From NCBI GenBank assembly GCA_026874595.1, contig CM049311.1:35939176-36003175 (forward strand): DNA of 64,000 nucleotides, given 5' to 3'. Numbering within the stretch: the stretch's first letter is position 1; each line of letters starts with the position of its first letter. The DNA is from Sipunculus nudus. Its lineage: Eukaryota > Annelida > Sipuncula > Golfingiida > Sipunculidae. Position numbers and translations under genes: made by a program. Of the stretch, positions 21,515-34,030 are shown piece by piece. The notes below the pieces were generated by a model. That model was given only the letters and a program-made list of their open reading frames with translations. It was not told the DNA's origin and did no database searches.

Positions 21515-24239
21515 CAGGGCTACAGAAATGCGGCAGGATGCTTCAAAGACGTGGGCGATCTATGTGGGACGCATACCTATTGGCTCCGAGCGCCCGCGGG
21601 CTTCTGGCTGCACTAGATCAAAGATAAATAAAAATTGTACCGTCAGAGTCACTTACCAGTACCGAATACCTCCCGCTGAAAAGTTAGAGCAGTCCTAATA
21701 AATAATAATATTTAATAATAAAGCAAACGTCTTTCAATTAATTCCAGGTCCTCTTTATAGAAATGTTTGTAACTCGATATACTGGATTTTAATAAAGGAC
21801 TAGATACATGGAATGTGCAAGTATGGAATGTGCAAGCTAATTTTTTATTATGCATGCTTTGATCAAGCCATGCTAACTGTTAATTTTGATTTTCAGTGAA
21901 AGCAAGTCAATATCTTATAAGATAATGACTTAGAAGAATTGCATATGAAAAGACAGAATGAGAGGTAAGCACCTGGTATGTATATATATATATAAAGTGC
22001 CACTTAAAAAAGCTGAGCCGGGGGTCGGCTATGCTAGGATTTATAATACGTATAGTATCAAGTATTGTAAATACTATATTATATAATAGTATATTTTAGG
22101 GTATTCTGAGCAAATATTTACTTCATATTTCACAAGTCGGCTGAAATAAAATTGGGTTGGGAATGACCCCCCCCCCCGACACACACACACGATTATTCTA
22201 AATGTTTTAGAGATTATTCGGATTAGCATTAAAATATGTTCATTCAAATTATTCTGTTCCATTTTCACGGCTGTTTCATTAAAATAGAGCTACTAATCGG
22301 TATGAGCTGTCTTGGCGGTAACCTGGGATGGAGCTGTTGAACCGTGGCAGGTATGTAGACTTACAAAGCAGAAAGGATCATTCTGGCGGGGTTTAATATC
22401 TCTGACAACATCTTCTTTTATATATTACAGTGAAAAAAAATAAGATTGTTCCTTAAACTTGTCTAGCCCCCACAGCATACTGAACATTTAAATTCGGAAG
22501 CACTTACGAAATCCCGTAGCTAATAAGTCGAACCAAACTCTCACTAGTCTTCATAACTGGTATAAGAATTGAGCTATGATACAATGAAGTCGCATTTAAA
22601 TGCAAAGTGTAGTCACTTGTTGAAGGAATTCGTATACATTATGGTAAAATCATATTCGATAATTGAAAGATAAAAAAAGAACGATGATCAATTATTTATC
22701 ATTATTGCATGTACCATCTATATATTACCGTGAAATCTGCTGTATAGAATCATACCTAAAATATTGACCGTGTAAATTAAGTCTGACTTCAACAGCGCGC
22801 TGAAAGGTCAAGCTAATGGCCATTTGTGATCGATTATGCAAAATGCATCCAATGTAATCTCTTATGAAAGGGGATATAATCGAATAACTGGCACACCACT
22901 ACTTTTTGGGTCTTTTTTACACTTGCAAAATAAGCAAGTTATGCATTAAGGGTGATGAGTGGATTCGCAGAATATTTAAGTCAAATAAAGTATTAAAATG
23001 CGAAGACCATTAACATGATACAAGTTGTATTAGATAAAGTGTTTAACGTTCAGCATCTTCTACGATATACAAAGCCGCACTAAACCAATTATAGTGTCCT
23101 TATTCCTAGTCTATTAATGCAACTGTAATTAAAATAATTAAAGCGTTACACTGGCTGCATAGTCCTTTTTTTTCTTCCATGAGAGCTCATCAAAGATGTC
23201 GTATCCACCACATTCACAGAGCTGAATTACCTCATAAATAAAAGGGTAGTAAGCACTAACAGGGTACCTTTGAACAAGATTATTATTGTTTACGGTAACT
23301 ACCGCTTTGCTCCTCAGTGCCATCAAGTATTCAAACGTTGAACGAGTTAAAAGTTTAAAATTTAACCTTTCGATCAAACGTTAGCTTTAATCATACTATA
23401 GTTCAACGCAGTGAAACTGTATTCTCATTGAAAATCCACTCAAATTTATAAGAATTTACAAAGGAATTATCCAGTTTTAATGTCTTACTTAAACGTCATG
23501 TGTTTCAATATATAAAGACAAGATGGCGTTGAGATGCAATAGCGGTTTTACGGTATTTGATAATGAAAACACATTTTGAGAAACCACATACTTCGCTTCC
23601 CCTGTATTGTACCTAGTAAGCTGCAAACTGATAGTACCTGTCAAATAATGACGATCCTTGTTCATACAAACGTGGAATTGGTGAATTTCCGCTTACAAGC
23701 TGCCATGTATGACTTTGTAACTCCACCTTGTAGTGCAACACCTTTCATTATCATTTGATAGTTTTGGATAAACTTTTTGAATTTAACGTTTTTACAACGA
23801 TTAATACGGTTTCCCCAGTACCGAATCTAACATACGTTATTCGATACACTTCGGGTTCATACAACGTCAGAAAAAAAGCGTATTCAGTACCATATTCGAT
23901 AAGATATTCATTTCAGTTCTCGTTGTTCGCTCTGTTTGCAGTTACAGCGACCGCGCGTAAATATTAATCCAATTATATATGCAATGCAAATAGTGTTCGA
24001 CTTATACTTCTTTTAACGCGTGTTCACACTGCGTTGATGCAAATACCGTGCTAAAGATATCGGTATCGAAATTACATCCCATGGGGTTTCACCGATGCGG
24101 TTCGAATGACTACTACAGCAGTGTGGATTTGGAATCAACAAAACGGTATTCGATACCGTATTCAATGAATACGGGTTTAGTTTGATCAGAACGTGGATAT
24201 AGCACCGGGGCTTCTACGTCCACAGACGGTGTAGGTATA
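21512..24239. other. No supported gene
   Basis: AT-rich tract with a C run at 22168-22178. Isolated splice-like pairs occur: GATTTTCAG then AGAG-GTAAGC around 21897-21964 on plus, closed in all three frames, and a minus-strand pair around 21656-21674 enclosing only 19 nt. These could be UTR or non-coding exons but are not enough for a call. Confidence 0.3.
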
Positions 24240-24530
24240 AAAGTAGTAAGGAGGGTAATGTGGTCCATACAAACATGTTCGAAAAGAACTGTTTCAAGGC
24301 GAATTACATTAACACGGGTATTTTTGTGGTGAGGACTTCACGGAATAAGTAATATTCTACAATCATGTGAAATGTAAACAGGTGTTTTTATGAAATGTTA
24401 GAAATTTTTATTTAAAGTTTGACAGGTGAGACAAGTTGTCCCGGACGTCCCACAGTGCCTACCAAGAAGAGGTCCGTTTTCAGGGGAAACGACCTCTGGC
24501 GGAAGGGTGGGAACTTTCGATTCGACCTAA
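24240..24530 (+). repeat. Dispersed repeat B, copy 2
   Basis: Same order as 13022-13312: GGAGGGTAATGTGGTCCATA, ATTTTTGTGGTGAGGACTTC, AAAGTTTGACAGGTGAGACA and ACAGTGCCTACCAAGAAGAG. The edges and AT-rich middle differ. Confidence 0.65.
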
Positions 24531-25134
24531 TGTCTTAACAACAGATTTGTCCATGGATGACAGACCTCGTGTCAACTCAGATTTGAAAACTAGAACAGAA
24601 TAAACTTGTAATAAAACTTCCTTACAACAAGAAGGTTATGTGAACTAAACAGCTAATGTATGCTAGCACTAACACTATCCAAAATTATATGAAAATCAGT
24701 CAAGCTCGGCTCTCTCCTCTGAGAACCCTGGTTGTATAATCCATGTAAAAAAATATAGTTTAAATTTAAAGGTGGCTATATGCAAAGCCCAGATTCATTG
24801 TAATTTCAAAAAAATACTAAAATAAATCGTTTGAAAAAAGATCGCTACAAATCATACACAAACATCAAAACGGCTTAAATTTCGCACAAGATAATCCCAT
24901 GATATTCAAATGAACAAAAAAATAAGACTTTCGTTGCAGTTCAACCACTTTTCGTGTGTAAAGTTAAAATAAAAACCCAAGATATTAAACTACAAACGCC
25001 CGATGGTATCAATTAAACTACAGACTATATACCCCTTACCGTTACTTTAAAAAAATACAACTGTGTTTTTTCATTGTAAAATGAGGTAGGGTAAAATCAA
25101 AAGAAATAGTCTGATAAAAATATAAAATTAACCC
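24531..25134. other. No gene seen
   Basis: AT-rich spacer without recognised features. Confidence 0.3.
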
Positions 25135-25225
25135 TGAGGGTTGACTCAAATATGCTGGGGCGTATCCCTGCAAGGGAGAATGTTCGCTTTTATGGGGGGG
25201 GGGGGGGGGGGGGTGCCAGAGCCAG
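25135..25225. repeat. Poly-G dispersed repeat
   Basis: GGGGCGTATCCCTGCAAGGG precedes an ~18-base G run (25195-25213) and TGCCAGAGCC. Resembles, in reverse, the TGGCTACGCCCC plus poly-C arm near 5655. Confidence 0.5.
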
Positions 25226-25613
25226 AGTACAAACCCTAGGGAATATGCTATATTTAGTCGACAGGTGACCGGGTTGATAGTAGTCAGAACGTGATTATTA
25301 CTTAGGAACTGTGTCATATCCTGATCGCCGTGTCAGACATGGGCGGCGTACCAGAATGCTTTAATCAATAAAATCACGATGTTCATACTCCCACATCGCA
25401 CAATTTGGTCGATAGCTATCGACGGCTTTGGGATTCATATACCCAACTGTTATGGGTCTTGTATTATAAAGGCACTGGTCTTCGAATTTATCCTGACATG
25501 AAATATTTTGCCTCCAAGCCGTCTATTTAATAAAAGAAAACATTCAGAAATGTTCTTGGAAAAAAGTGTCTAAATTTCCCACAGATGACGCAAAATTTTG
25601 TGTTGTATTTTTT
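25226..25613. other. No gene seen
   Basis: Spacer before the 95-bp tandem array. Confidence 0.3.
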
Positions 25614-25896
25614 GTGTATAAAGGTCAGTGAATTCTTAAATAAAGTAAACGTGAACGTTTTATTCTTTGTGAACTTCAGTGAATAGAATTATTGAAGGTA
25701 TTATTATTGTGTATAAAGGTCAGTGAATTCTTAAATAAAGTTAACGTGAACGTTTTATTCTTTGTGAACTTCAGTGAATAGAATTATTGAAGGTATTATT
25801 ATTGTGTATAAAGGTCAGTGAATTCTTAAATAAAGTTAACGTGAACGTTTCATTCTTTGTGAACTTCAGTGAATAGAATTATTGAAGGTATTATTT
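25614..25896. repeat. 95-bp unit, three nearly identical tandem copies
   Basis: Units start at 25614, 25709 and 25804 (GTGTATAAAGGTCAGTGAAT) and run through GTGAACGTTTTATTCTTTGT to ATTATTGAAGGTATTATT. Only a few substitutions separate them, so the expansion is recent. No coding potential. Confidence 0.95.
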
Positions 25897-27145
25897 ATCA
25901 GGAGTAGATCCCAAAAATTTAACATGTGATACACGTTTTGAGTAAAAATTAGTAAACCGGTATAATCTACTGATTAAAGATTCAATGCATAAGATCTCAA
26001 ACAGCCATTTCGGGAATAAGGATTTTGAATTTCATAATTTCAAAGTAATCCCATGGAAGCCATCTTTAATTTAAAAATGACCACCAAAAAACATATCTTT
26101 CAAATTTATTAGCACTCTGTCTTGCTGAAGGAGTGGAATAGGATAAAACGGTATTCCTATTTTTAAATAAAAACAGATAGAAGACGTAAAAGCAAGCAAA
26201 AGACCTCTTGTTCTCACCGGTATACAGGCGGTACCAATTTAATGCTCATCTACATTATTGAAGGTCCCTGAACTATGTATCTGGGTCATCATTTCGGCGG
26301 AAACTCAGTGTTTGTGTTTTCATATCAGCATGAAGATTGTTAAGATTGTTTGTGAAATCACGGAAACCTCCATAATTACATTTCCTATTAGCCCTATTAG
26401 TGACCAAGCCTTCAGTTTCAAAGGATGCAATTTTAAGTCTATAAAATGATTCCGTGGCATCCATCTTGGCCCAAACGGGCAAAATATCACCGACATTTCC
26501 GATATTGCAGCCCTTGGTATCCCGAAGACATGGGATTAATATATAAATAACTATCTTTGCACACAGAGAACTAATATCCGTTTATTTCCAAAAAAAATAT
26601 CTCTGAGGAGTAATCTTGATTTCCAAAGGAAACATTTTCAGATCTGTTTCACAGGTATTTTGATGGGCAGTTTGCAAAGAGTTGTTACAGGGTAGATATA
26701 GTGTTCGATCAGTATCTGTAGTAGTCAATTAAAGGTGGAACACGCTTGCATCGTCCTAAATTGAAACATGGAATTAAACGGAAACTAGGCCCGATGGCTA
26801 AAACAAGGGCTGCATTTTGGGTCGCACTGCCATCTGCTACCATGAAACATCAAGGATAGGCCACTGTGTGGAAAAAGACCCAAAACACCAAGGCCCGGCC
26901 CGGTTTAAGCTTATTCCTTCGGCCACTTGGAAAACGTTTCTGTATGTAAATATTTATCTATTTTATGGGAGATCTTGGCACTCATTTAACTACAAAGGTA
27001 GTATGTCTAAATGAAATTTTAATGACTGCTATCACAATGTCACAACAACAAGTTCAGACTGGAGGTCAATCTACTTTTTATACACAATATTAAATATATT
27101 TTAAATCCATTCCATAACTGTCTATTACTCATACACTCGATAGTT
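25897..27145. other. Unrecognised tract with a minus-strand open frame
   Basis: A minus frame covering about 26273-26520 includes PVWAKMDATESFYRLK and FETEGLVTNRANRKCNYGG before ending DDPDT. The composition is protein-like, but there is no recognised domain and no acceptor or donor with matching phase. It could be a dispersed repeat with a decayed frame. The rest is AT-rich. Confidence 0.25.
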
Positions 27146-27455
27146 TCCCCCGCCATGATGGTATGCGTTCATCCCCGTCCGTGTGTGTGTTAGCAACATC
27201 AGTCATGCAGTCATGAACGGAATCTCATGAAAGTGTCAGGCATTTCAGGAATTGGCCAATGAAGAAGCGATTAGACACATGATCCGGATTGAGGAACGCC
27301 ACCAAGGAATAATTAGGAATGTAAAGTCACTTATGCACGAATCAACATGGGAGCATTGGCCGAATAAGTGAATGCAAACACGGTTTTGGGAGCATCCAAC
27401 AAATGGAACTCCTGCATTGCGGAGGCCTGCGTTCCTTAATTTGCAGATTACTAGT
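27146..27455 (+). repeat. Dispersed repeat A, copy 1
   Basis: Begins CCGCCATGATGGTATGCGTT, contains GGCCGAATAAGTGAATGCAA and ends GCGGAGGCCTGCGTTCCTTA plus ATTTGCAGATTACTAG. The same ordered blocks occur at 36266-36532 (minus), 41935-42242, 55301-55679 and 56641-56740. Confidence 0.7.
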
Positions 27456-27703
27456 AAACTATGATAGGATCACACTTGGAAAAAAGCATAAAAAGTAAAT
27501 GTTCTCATTTTTGTATTTTTGTGATAATGATACATACCCCCCCCCCCCCAACAAACAAAAATTAAAAATCCACACACTTCTGTATACCGTTGAATAGAGA
27601 GTTAAAATTAAAACTTTGAAGAAATGCAATTTCAAGATGGCAAGAAAATGAACCCACATGATTCTTTCATATTGCCACCAGCATGCCGCAGACAGTGCTC
27701 GGT
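27456..27703. other. Downstream of the terminal exon; poly-C run
   Basis: A run of 13 C (27537-27549) in otherwise AT-rich DNA. If the exon at 27704-27947 is real, this is its 3' untranslated region. The only canonical AATAAA nearby overlaps the stop codon itself (GAATAAACC, minus strand). Confidence 0.3.
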
Positions 27704-27947
27704 TTATTCAAACAAGATGAATGACAGGTAAGGAGGTTGATGAAAATCAACGTAAGGAGACCCTTCAGGGATGAAACCGGTCACTCTACACCGGCGGCCA
27801 TCGACTGTTATTTGAGCCTGTGTGACTTGGTTTAAACTTCCGCCGGAAACATTACGCCACCCAGTGTATCTTCTGTTAACGGCCACACGGAACTTGTCAA
27901 GCTTGTAGCCATGGCAACAGATGGTATCAATGTCACCTTGACTGCAC
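27704..27947 (-). CDS. Candidate terminal exon, unrecognised protein
   Basis: On the minus strand a strong acceptor (CTGTTTCCTAG, AG at 27949-27948) opens a 244-nt frame to TAA at 27706-27704, one base plus 80 codons. It starts CSQGDIDTICCHGYKLDKF, continues VAVNRRYTGWRNVSGGSLN and ends SPYVDFHQPPYLSFILFE. The segment is less AT-rich than its surroundings, strand-rich, has four cysteines (a CC pair early) and one N-glycosylation motif NVS, so an extracellular role is possible. The frame phase (needs two bases before it) fits the donor of the candidate exon at 35919-36088. I recognise no family. A weak resemblance to beta-propeller (EAR/EPTP) spacing is only an impression. Confidence 0.4.
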
Positions 27948-28453
27948 CTAGGAAACAGTCACGACAAGGTCTCAATGTTCTAACTGACGGGTTCAAAAAT
28001 AAAAAGGTAAGACTTAGAGGTAAAAGAGACAGAAAAATTAGAACAAACAGATTCAAATACATCCACACAAATAAATAAATAATTGTATGTGTGTGTTTAT
28101 CACAGGGTTTCGATAAAAAATACATATACTCAGTGGATAACAAAATTATAACAAAAGATTGTTTTGCTAAACAGGTAAAACACAAAACAAAATAGGTATA
28201 TTTCATGGACAATGTATTTTATTTATTTTCTTCCCAAAAGATACGTCTTTGTTGCTGGAGATCAAATCAGGTAAATACTACTGAAATTTAAAAAAGAATT
28301 ATGCGGAGTGTGTGTATCAGAAGTGTTGCGTGGTGCCTGGCGAACCAAACTCTGTGAGATACACACACACACACACACATATATATATCATTAATGCTCC
28401 CCTGCATGATAGAGCACTTTTACTGTGATGTATTGAACTTCTATGTGTATTAC

Positions 28454-28496
<43 letters not shown>

Positions 28497-29091
28497 ACTA
28501 GTTAGTAGTTTTTAGAAAGAAATGGACGTTTAGCAAATTACTAGGAATACCAAAAATTCGGTTAATATAACTTCATAACATATGTTAATAAAAAATATGT
28601 TCATATAAGTTCATAATATATGATTTTTCTCAATTATTTTTAAGTCACCTTTCAAAGGATCATTATTCTTGTCATAATGATAAGTAGAGTAAAAACACAA
28701 CATTATAAATAAGACCAGACTAATCATGCACCGTTTGCGCTGATCTAATTCATCAAAACCAAATCCTCGTAATTCATGTAAAAATTAAAACATAATTTAA
28801 GCATCTTTACGAGGTTGGGTTTATGAAAATTTTCAGAAAAAGGAATAAATTTACAGCCAAAGAGTCCGGTTCTCCTTTAGGCGTAAATATGAGCTATATG
28901 GTCTTAGCGTTTCTAACTGTATATGACATAAAGAAAGAAAGAGCGATTTTTGTTCGTTACGCATTACAAATACAGAAACACGTTGAATTTATACGACTGT
29001 GTAATTTTCATGTGATAATAACATTCTTAATGTCATAAAAATAGATAATCCTTAATTTGCGGATTATCTGGACTATTCGGCATGTCTTTAG
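27948..29091. other. Intron-like tract with microsatellites
   Basis: Holds (CA)n(TA)n at 28361-28387 and (TA)n at 28461-28492. A plus-strand acceptor-donor pair (TTCTTCCCAAAAG, then ATCAG-GTAAAT) encloses 30 nt at 28241-28270 reading YVFVAGDQI. Its phases fit the candidate exon at 29092, but a 30-nt exon is weak evidence. Confidence 0.25.
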
Positions 29092-29230
29092 ATTATCAAT
29101 AGACCCTAATAACGAGCATTCCATTCATTTCTTGCGTGAAATCAACAGTGTGTTTCATGCTAGTGCATATCTACTTTGGGTTAAGCAAGTCAATTTTGCA
29201 CTTGACAGCTCGGGTCATTCAGACCTTAAG
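29092..29230 (+). CDS. Candidate internal exon, unrecognised
   Basis: A TGTCTTTAG acceptor (AG at 29090-29091) and an AAG-GTAAGA donor (GT at 29231-29232) bound 139 nt. One base completes a codon, then LSIDPNNEHSIHFLREINSV, FHASAYLLWVKQVNFALDSS and GHSDLK, ending in phase 0. The frame stays open past the donor to 29494, giving 145 open codons in total from 29057, longer than most random frames here. No domain recognised. The next candidate plus exon in phase is 31162-31446. The call rests on splice signals and composition only. Confidence 0.27.
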
Positions 29231-31161
29231 GTAAGACACGTTACTTGCGCCATAAATTCTCGTTTGGCGGCACCGAGGATATCCAATGTAATAACAAAGT
29301 CTAGGCAATTGGGATCGTCTGCCGAGCGCACTTCCGGTCCGTCGAATGTTTGTTTGTTTCTCATTGAATCTCCAACCCCTACTTCCGGTTTTGTTCTTGT
29401 GAGGCGGAGGTTAATCAGTGTGAGCAAGCTCCGTGACGTACAAGTCTTGGTTACCCAGAAAACTAATCTACATATAGAAAACGGCCAAACCTAAAACGGA
29501 CAATCTTCATCCCGCGTCGGTAATTTCTATGAACGGGCTTAGATCTAGGACAAGTAGTTTTTGAAGCTTATTAAACTCTTGCATGTTCCTATATACGCAA
29601 ATGGGTACCCACTCAAAATCATATACTCTGCCCAACATTGGAATTCGGCAAAATTTAAAAAAAAGACAGATTTATTGGGAATTGGGCATAGGGCCAAGTT
29701 CCTATAGTTTAACCAAATTATACCTTGCTAAATATTTATAGGTAATGCAATAAAACCAATATCCAAATTTCAATTGACACTTTCTCGATGAACAGACTAT
29801 ATTTATTATGCAAGGAGCAACAGTTGGTGGAGTGCACAGTATTCAGAACGAGGTTAAAAGGTCAAAAGGTGAGGTTTAGGTTCATATTGCCATAATTATA
29901 TAAACATATTGGAGTAAAAGGTTCCTATGCGTGTATGGGATTTTAATGCAAGCAAAAAAAATCATGATCTCTATTAAACAGATCTGGTTTGTCCCCTGTC
30001 TCTCATGGAAGTAGCCTAAAAAGAGGAGTAAATTATTTGTTGGTAATTTAGGAGCCACTTCTTTAAAGTACTGGTGAGTGAAAAAACAGTAACATACGGT
30101 AACACTAGGGAAAATTTGCTAGAGTAGTAGCATGTTGTTTCTTATCTTACCATTTAGGCGGTGCATCATTGTATGCTTTCAATTGATTGTATTTTTGTAA
30201 ACACAATGAAACGTATTTTTTTTTGTTATTCCAGCAGCAATGAGTTGCAATTAACTGGCAATAAAACGGTAAGAAAAATGCAGTCAGAGACCCCATATCT
30301 ACCTCCACCAAGGCCCTGTACTTATGAAATATATAAATTAAGCCAAGAGAAACGCATCACGGATCACCAACTCGTTAACTATATCATAGGTTAACCTTCC
30401 CGACATAACAAAGGCATCATTTAAAAACCAGTGAATGATATTTATCATTAATTGCAACTCCTATGAATATAGTTAAATTCATAGAGTTAACGAAGAAAAT
30501 ATTTAGAAAAAAGTATCGCGTGAAATATAGTGTCCAGTCTTATTATGTGCTTAATACTATAGTAGCCGTAAAAATACATATGAGTTTTATTTTTCAGCTT
30601 GCAGTGTGAATCAATTTCTTTCCACGTCAGTGTATCACAGATTCCCGCAGCCTTCAATTGATACTCTTGCGAGGGGCGGTTTCAAGATTTTGGAGGTAGA
30701 AGGAAGACAAATTAGGAACGCTTATAAAGATCATCAGGTCCGATAAAAGGGGGAGGGCATTAGGTCGCAAACACTGGCTTAAACCCTTTAAATAGGAAGC
30801 GCTGAAAATAAGAGGCGCGGGGTCCAGACCCATTGCATCAAAACTGGCTTAAAATTCATTTCAATATTTTGCGGTGGCTGATAAAAAAGGGGAAGGGCCC
30901 AAACTAGCACCTCCGTCCCAACAGATCCATTACCGCTTCCCAACCGTTTAGCGCCAAGTCCACAAAGTTCGTCATTAGATAGACAGTATAGTTCCCTACC
31001 ACGTTAACCATGTATTAATACTTTATTCGTGCTTCAGTTTATTGTGGCCGGAAAGGCAATACGTCACCGAGACCACCCCTGCGTTAAAAATATTATTAGA
31101 CAATAATTTCTTGGAGAAATTTCCACGCCACGCACAATGGATATATTAATTGTCTTTACAG
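29231..31161. other. No firm gene; one more splice-flanked frame
   Basis: At 30235 a strong acceptor (T-run then TTATTCCAG) opens the plus frame SNELQLTGNKTVRKMQSETP to a stop at 30392-30394, and a GTAAGA donor at 30269 lies inside it. The phase does not fit the neighbouring candidates. Two ACTTCCGG (ETS-type) words lie at about 29331 and 29383. 30650-30960 is a less AT-rich patch without a recognised feature. Confidence 0.25.
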
Positions 31162-31446
31162 CGCCAAATTCGCACGTATGAGGCACTCAGAGCTTCAGCT
31201 AGAGGAATGAAGTATCTCCACTGTCCCATTTCTCAACATGAACCAGACGCCTATTATTCCTACGTGGAATCGGCGAAAATGAAAATTACCTTGAGAGCGA
31301 TACCCGTGCATATCCTTAGTTTGTTATCTAAAGAAATTAAGAGGAAATCAAATTTAGCCCTGCGTCGTGGCCCGTCATTTGTTCAAGCGAGTCTAGACTT
31401 TCTAAAGATAGTATCGGTAACGTCAGGAATATTCCATGATAAATAA
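31162..31446 (+). CDS. Candidate terminal exon, unrecognised
   Basis: A TTGTCTTTACAG acceptor (AG at 31160-31161) opens 95 codons to TAA at 31444-31446: RQIRTYEALRASARGMKYLH, CPISQHEPDAYYSYVESAKM, then a basic helical part with LLSKEIKRKSNLALRR. It starts in phase 0, matching the end of the candidate exon at 29092-29230. The ASARGMKYLH word recalls protein-kinase helix E, but no HRD or DFG follows, so I do not call a kinase. No canonical AATAAA close behind the stop. Confidence 0.27.
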   Translation, partial: RQIRTYEALRASARGMKYLHCPISQHEPDAYYSYVESAKMKITLRAIPVHILSLLSKEIKRKSNLALRRGPSFVQASLDFLKIVSVTSGIFHDK

Positions 31447-32429
31447 GCATGAATGATAGGAAAAGAGTATAAATGTGTAATCTATTTATGAATTAACATT
31501 AAAATGAGAAATACCATATGATCCGATGATTCCGAATTGTGAATCTCTGTCTCGAAGGGCAACACTGATAAGAGAATAGTTAATTTTATGGTGGAAAGTA
31601 AGATGATAAGAAAGTTGTAGAAACAGATTACGGAAGCGTTCTCAAAATAAACTCCTGTAAGAGTATCTTTTTAAGCTCATATTTGCATCTTCGAGTATTA
31701 GAAAATATTTTTGTTTGTTGGCCGAACCTCCCTGGACAACCCTTTTTTTTCCATTTCCTGAAATTGACTGGTTACTAGTTGACGGACTTATCGATATGTT
31801 TGATGATCTCCGGGATTGGTCTCCCTTAGTTTTACTTGTGTCCTTTGAGCAGTTGAGAGTACGAGGAAATATGCGATGTTATGGTTTAGATTCTAGCGTA
31901 GTGTTTAAAAAGTCAGCTTAGGGATTTGAGTAGGAGTTTTGCTGAAACGCCGCTTAATGAAAAAGAAAAAAAAGAAAACGTGTATCATAACGTGAATGAT
32001 CATGAGCGACAGATTTAAAACCATGCCTGGTGGTCACTTGGTTAGCGTACCTGACTACTGAGCGGAGAGATTTATGGTATACTCTAATGTATAAATGACC
32101 CCTGTTTGCGCAGCTGAAAATAGATAATGTGCAGTTTTAATTCAGGATTTGTACACTTTTTAAATCTAAAAGTCTTTAATGCTAAAGAATAAAGATATAA
32201 GATCGAACACTCTTAACAAAGTTAACACAATCAAATTTGACTGATGTGTTTTTGAATATCCAATCATAATTATATACGATTTTTCATACTATCATTCATA
32301 ATTCATCGTTAACATTTTAACATTGTGTAAATGTTATCAATAAAATAAGACACAGAACGATATTATTTAAGTTGTTTTTATAATGTAAGAGGATATACAC
32401 ATTACAATTACTTGTTATCAGTGATGCAG
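31447..32429. other. No gene seen
   Basis: AT-rich. A plus frame at 31715-31921 has no splice or domain support. Confidence 0.3.
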
Positions 32430-32690
32430 GACTTTTAGGGACTCGGATTTGGACTCAGGGTCCTGGACTTGGACTTGTTCCGGAATCGGAGGTGAGCACT
32501 CGAGAAATCAGAACGAGTCCATCTCGAGTCCAATAGAAGGAAGGCTATATTATATGATACAGATTATATTTACGAAAGACTGTTTGTACCAAGCTTTAGC
32601 TCTGCTTGGGGAGCTAAATGTAAAGAATATATCACTAGCTGATAAACCCGGTATACCGGGCTTTTTCCCGGGGTTGGGGAGATATATTTA
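32430..32690 (+). repeat. GACTC-rich dispersed repeat, copy 2
   Basis: GGGACTCGGATTTGGACTCA, GGACTTGGACTTGTTCCGG, GTGAGCACTCGAGAAATCAG and ACGAGTCCATCTCGAGTCCA, followed by an AT-rich part with TTTGTACCAAGCTTTAGCTC. The copy at 38205-38430 has the same order including CCAAGCTTTATCTC. Confidence 0.6.
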
Positions 32691-33229
32691 CTAAGATGCT
32701 GAATGTTAGCTATTTTTTTAATTCTAAAAGTAGAAAGAAAATATAGATTTTTAGTGGGATACTCTCTTAATACGATATGTACAAATATTCATTTACATTT
32801 ATTTTGTGGCGCTGTGCTCGTGGCAAAAAATTCATACCCCGGTAAAACTTAAAGACGTCGTTGGTGATGGTTTACATTGCGAACCGGAATGTGACGCGAA
32901 GGCATTCAGTGTTTCATTGATATTTGGCTGGTTTCTATCGTAAGACGTATAAAGAATAGGTTGGTGTGAGTAACACATGAAAGATTAATTAAATGTACGT
33001 TGCAGAAATATACATGCATCGTAAGTAACAGAAGCGCACCCAACGGAACTCCATGCAGAGGGTCCGTATCCCATTTTAACCTTTTATTCATCGTATCAGA
33101 TCCCATTCCAACAACCCATACCCACCCCTGTTCCTGAAATTGGGACCTTGAATTAGGTTTTTTCATTAATCCTCCTCCGTTGAACTCTCCATTTCATAAA
33201 GCGGAGAAACATGTGTCTTTCTCTACTTA
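32691..33229. other. No gene seen
   Basis: AT-rich. A minus frame (32906-33166) lacks splice or family support. Confidence 0.3.
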
Positions 33230-33395
33230 TCTCGAGGTCAGACCTGGGAGCCAGCCGTTGACCTGTAAATCAGCTGGCTGGGAGAAAAAATGGCTGGCTA
33301 GCTGGCTGAGCCGGCTCAGGTCTAAAAACAATGATGATGGCTGAGTGGACAACGTTGTGGCTGGCTAGCCGGCTGAGCCGTAAAGATGAGGCAAA
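33230..33395 (+). repeat. GGCTG word repeat, copy 1
   Basis: CTCGAGGTCAGACCTGGGAG followed by many GGCTGGCTAGC and GCCGGCTCAG words. Inverted partner at 35110-35275. Confidence 0.6.
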
Positions 33396-33946
33396 TATCT
33401 AATGGACAAAAGTTGTCTCAGTGTAATGCAAATTATCTAAATATGAAACAAACTTAACGAATATTTTGACAAGTTAATTACCCTTTGGATAAATTAATTT
33501 TATTCAATATCACGCCGGGCGTGTACAAGGACAGTGAGTGGGAACGTGAAGGATGGGGGTACCCCCGTTGTGTTTTCAGATCTGACAATATAGCGTGTTT
33601 TGGTGAAGCTGACCGCTCATTTAATCAGATGAAAATTGTTATGATTTTCCTCATTTCCTTTGACAGACGTTGGTTTCACATGAATTATTTGAACTCAACT
33701 GATATAACGTTAAATTGCTGAAAGCATCTTGAAAAATCGAAGGTTTCAATTCAGCTATTGAGATACATGTATATAGATATCATTGTTTGCATCCTCTTAG
33801 CAACTGTTTTCGTGCGATCTCTTGCATGACAGTTCAACCGGATAGTCGTTTTTCGTGTGCCTAACTTAAAGTGCCACGGCTTGACGTACTGTGTGTTTCA
33901 TTTTTTAACTGTATCACATGAGGTTATGTGAAAGGGCAGGATATTT

Positions 33947-33950
<4 letters not shown>
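33396..33950. other. No gene seen
   Basis: AT-rich spacer. The plus frame at 33485-33721 contains GAAGGATGGGGGTACCCCCG, a word similar to the first bases of the window (GAAGGTATGGGAGGGGGTAT), probably a short dispersed repeat. Confidence 0.3.
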
Positions 33951-34023
<73 letters not shown>

Positions 34024-34030
34024 TGTGTGT
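33951..34030. repeat. Compound (TA)n(GA)n(GT)n microsatellite
   Basis: About 18 TA, then about 17 GA, then 5 GT units. Confidence 0.95.

Noticed and set aside
21640-21680. 19-nt micro-exon between a good acceptor and GTAAGTGA donor (minus)
   Set aside because: Too short to support without transcript evidence. Such pairs occur by chance.
31162-31446. Protein kinase fragment (ASARGMKYLH)
   Set aside because: No HRD, DFG or glycine loop in any frame nearby. One short word is not enough.
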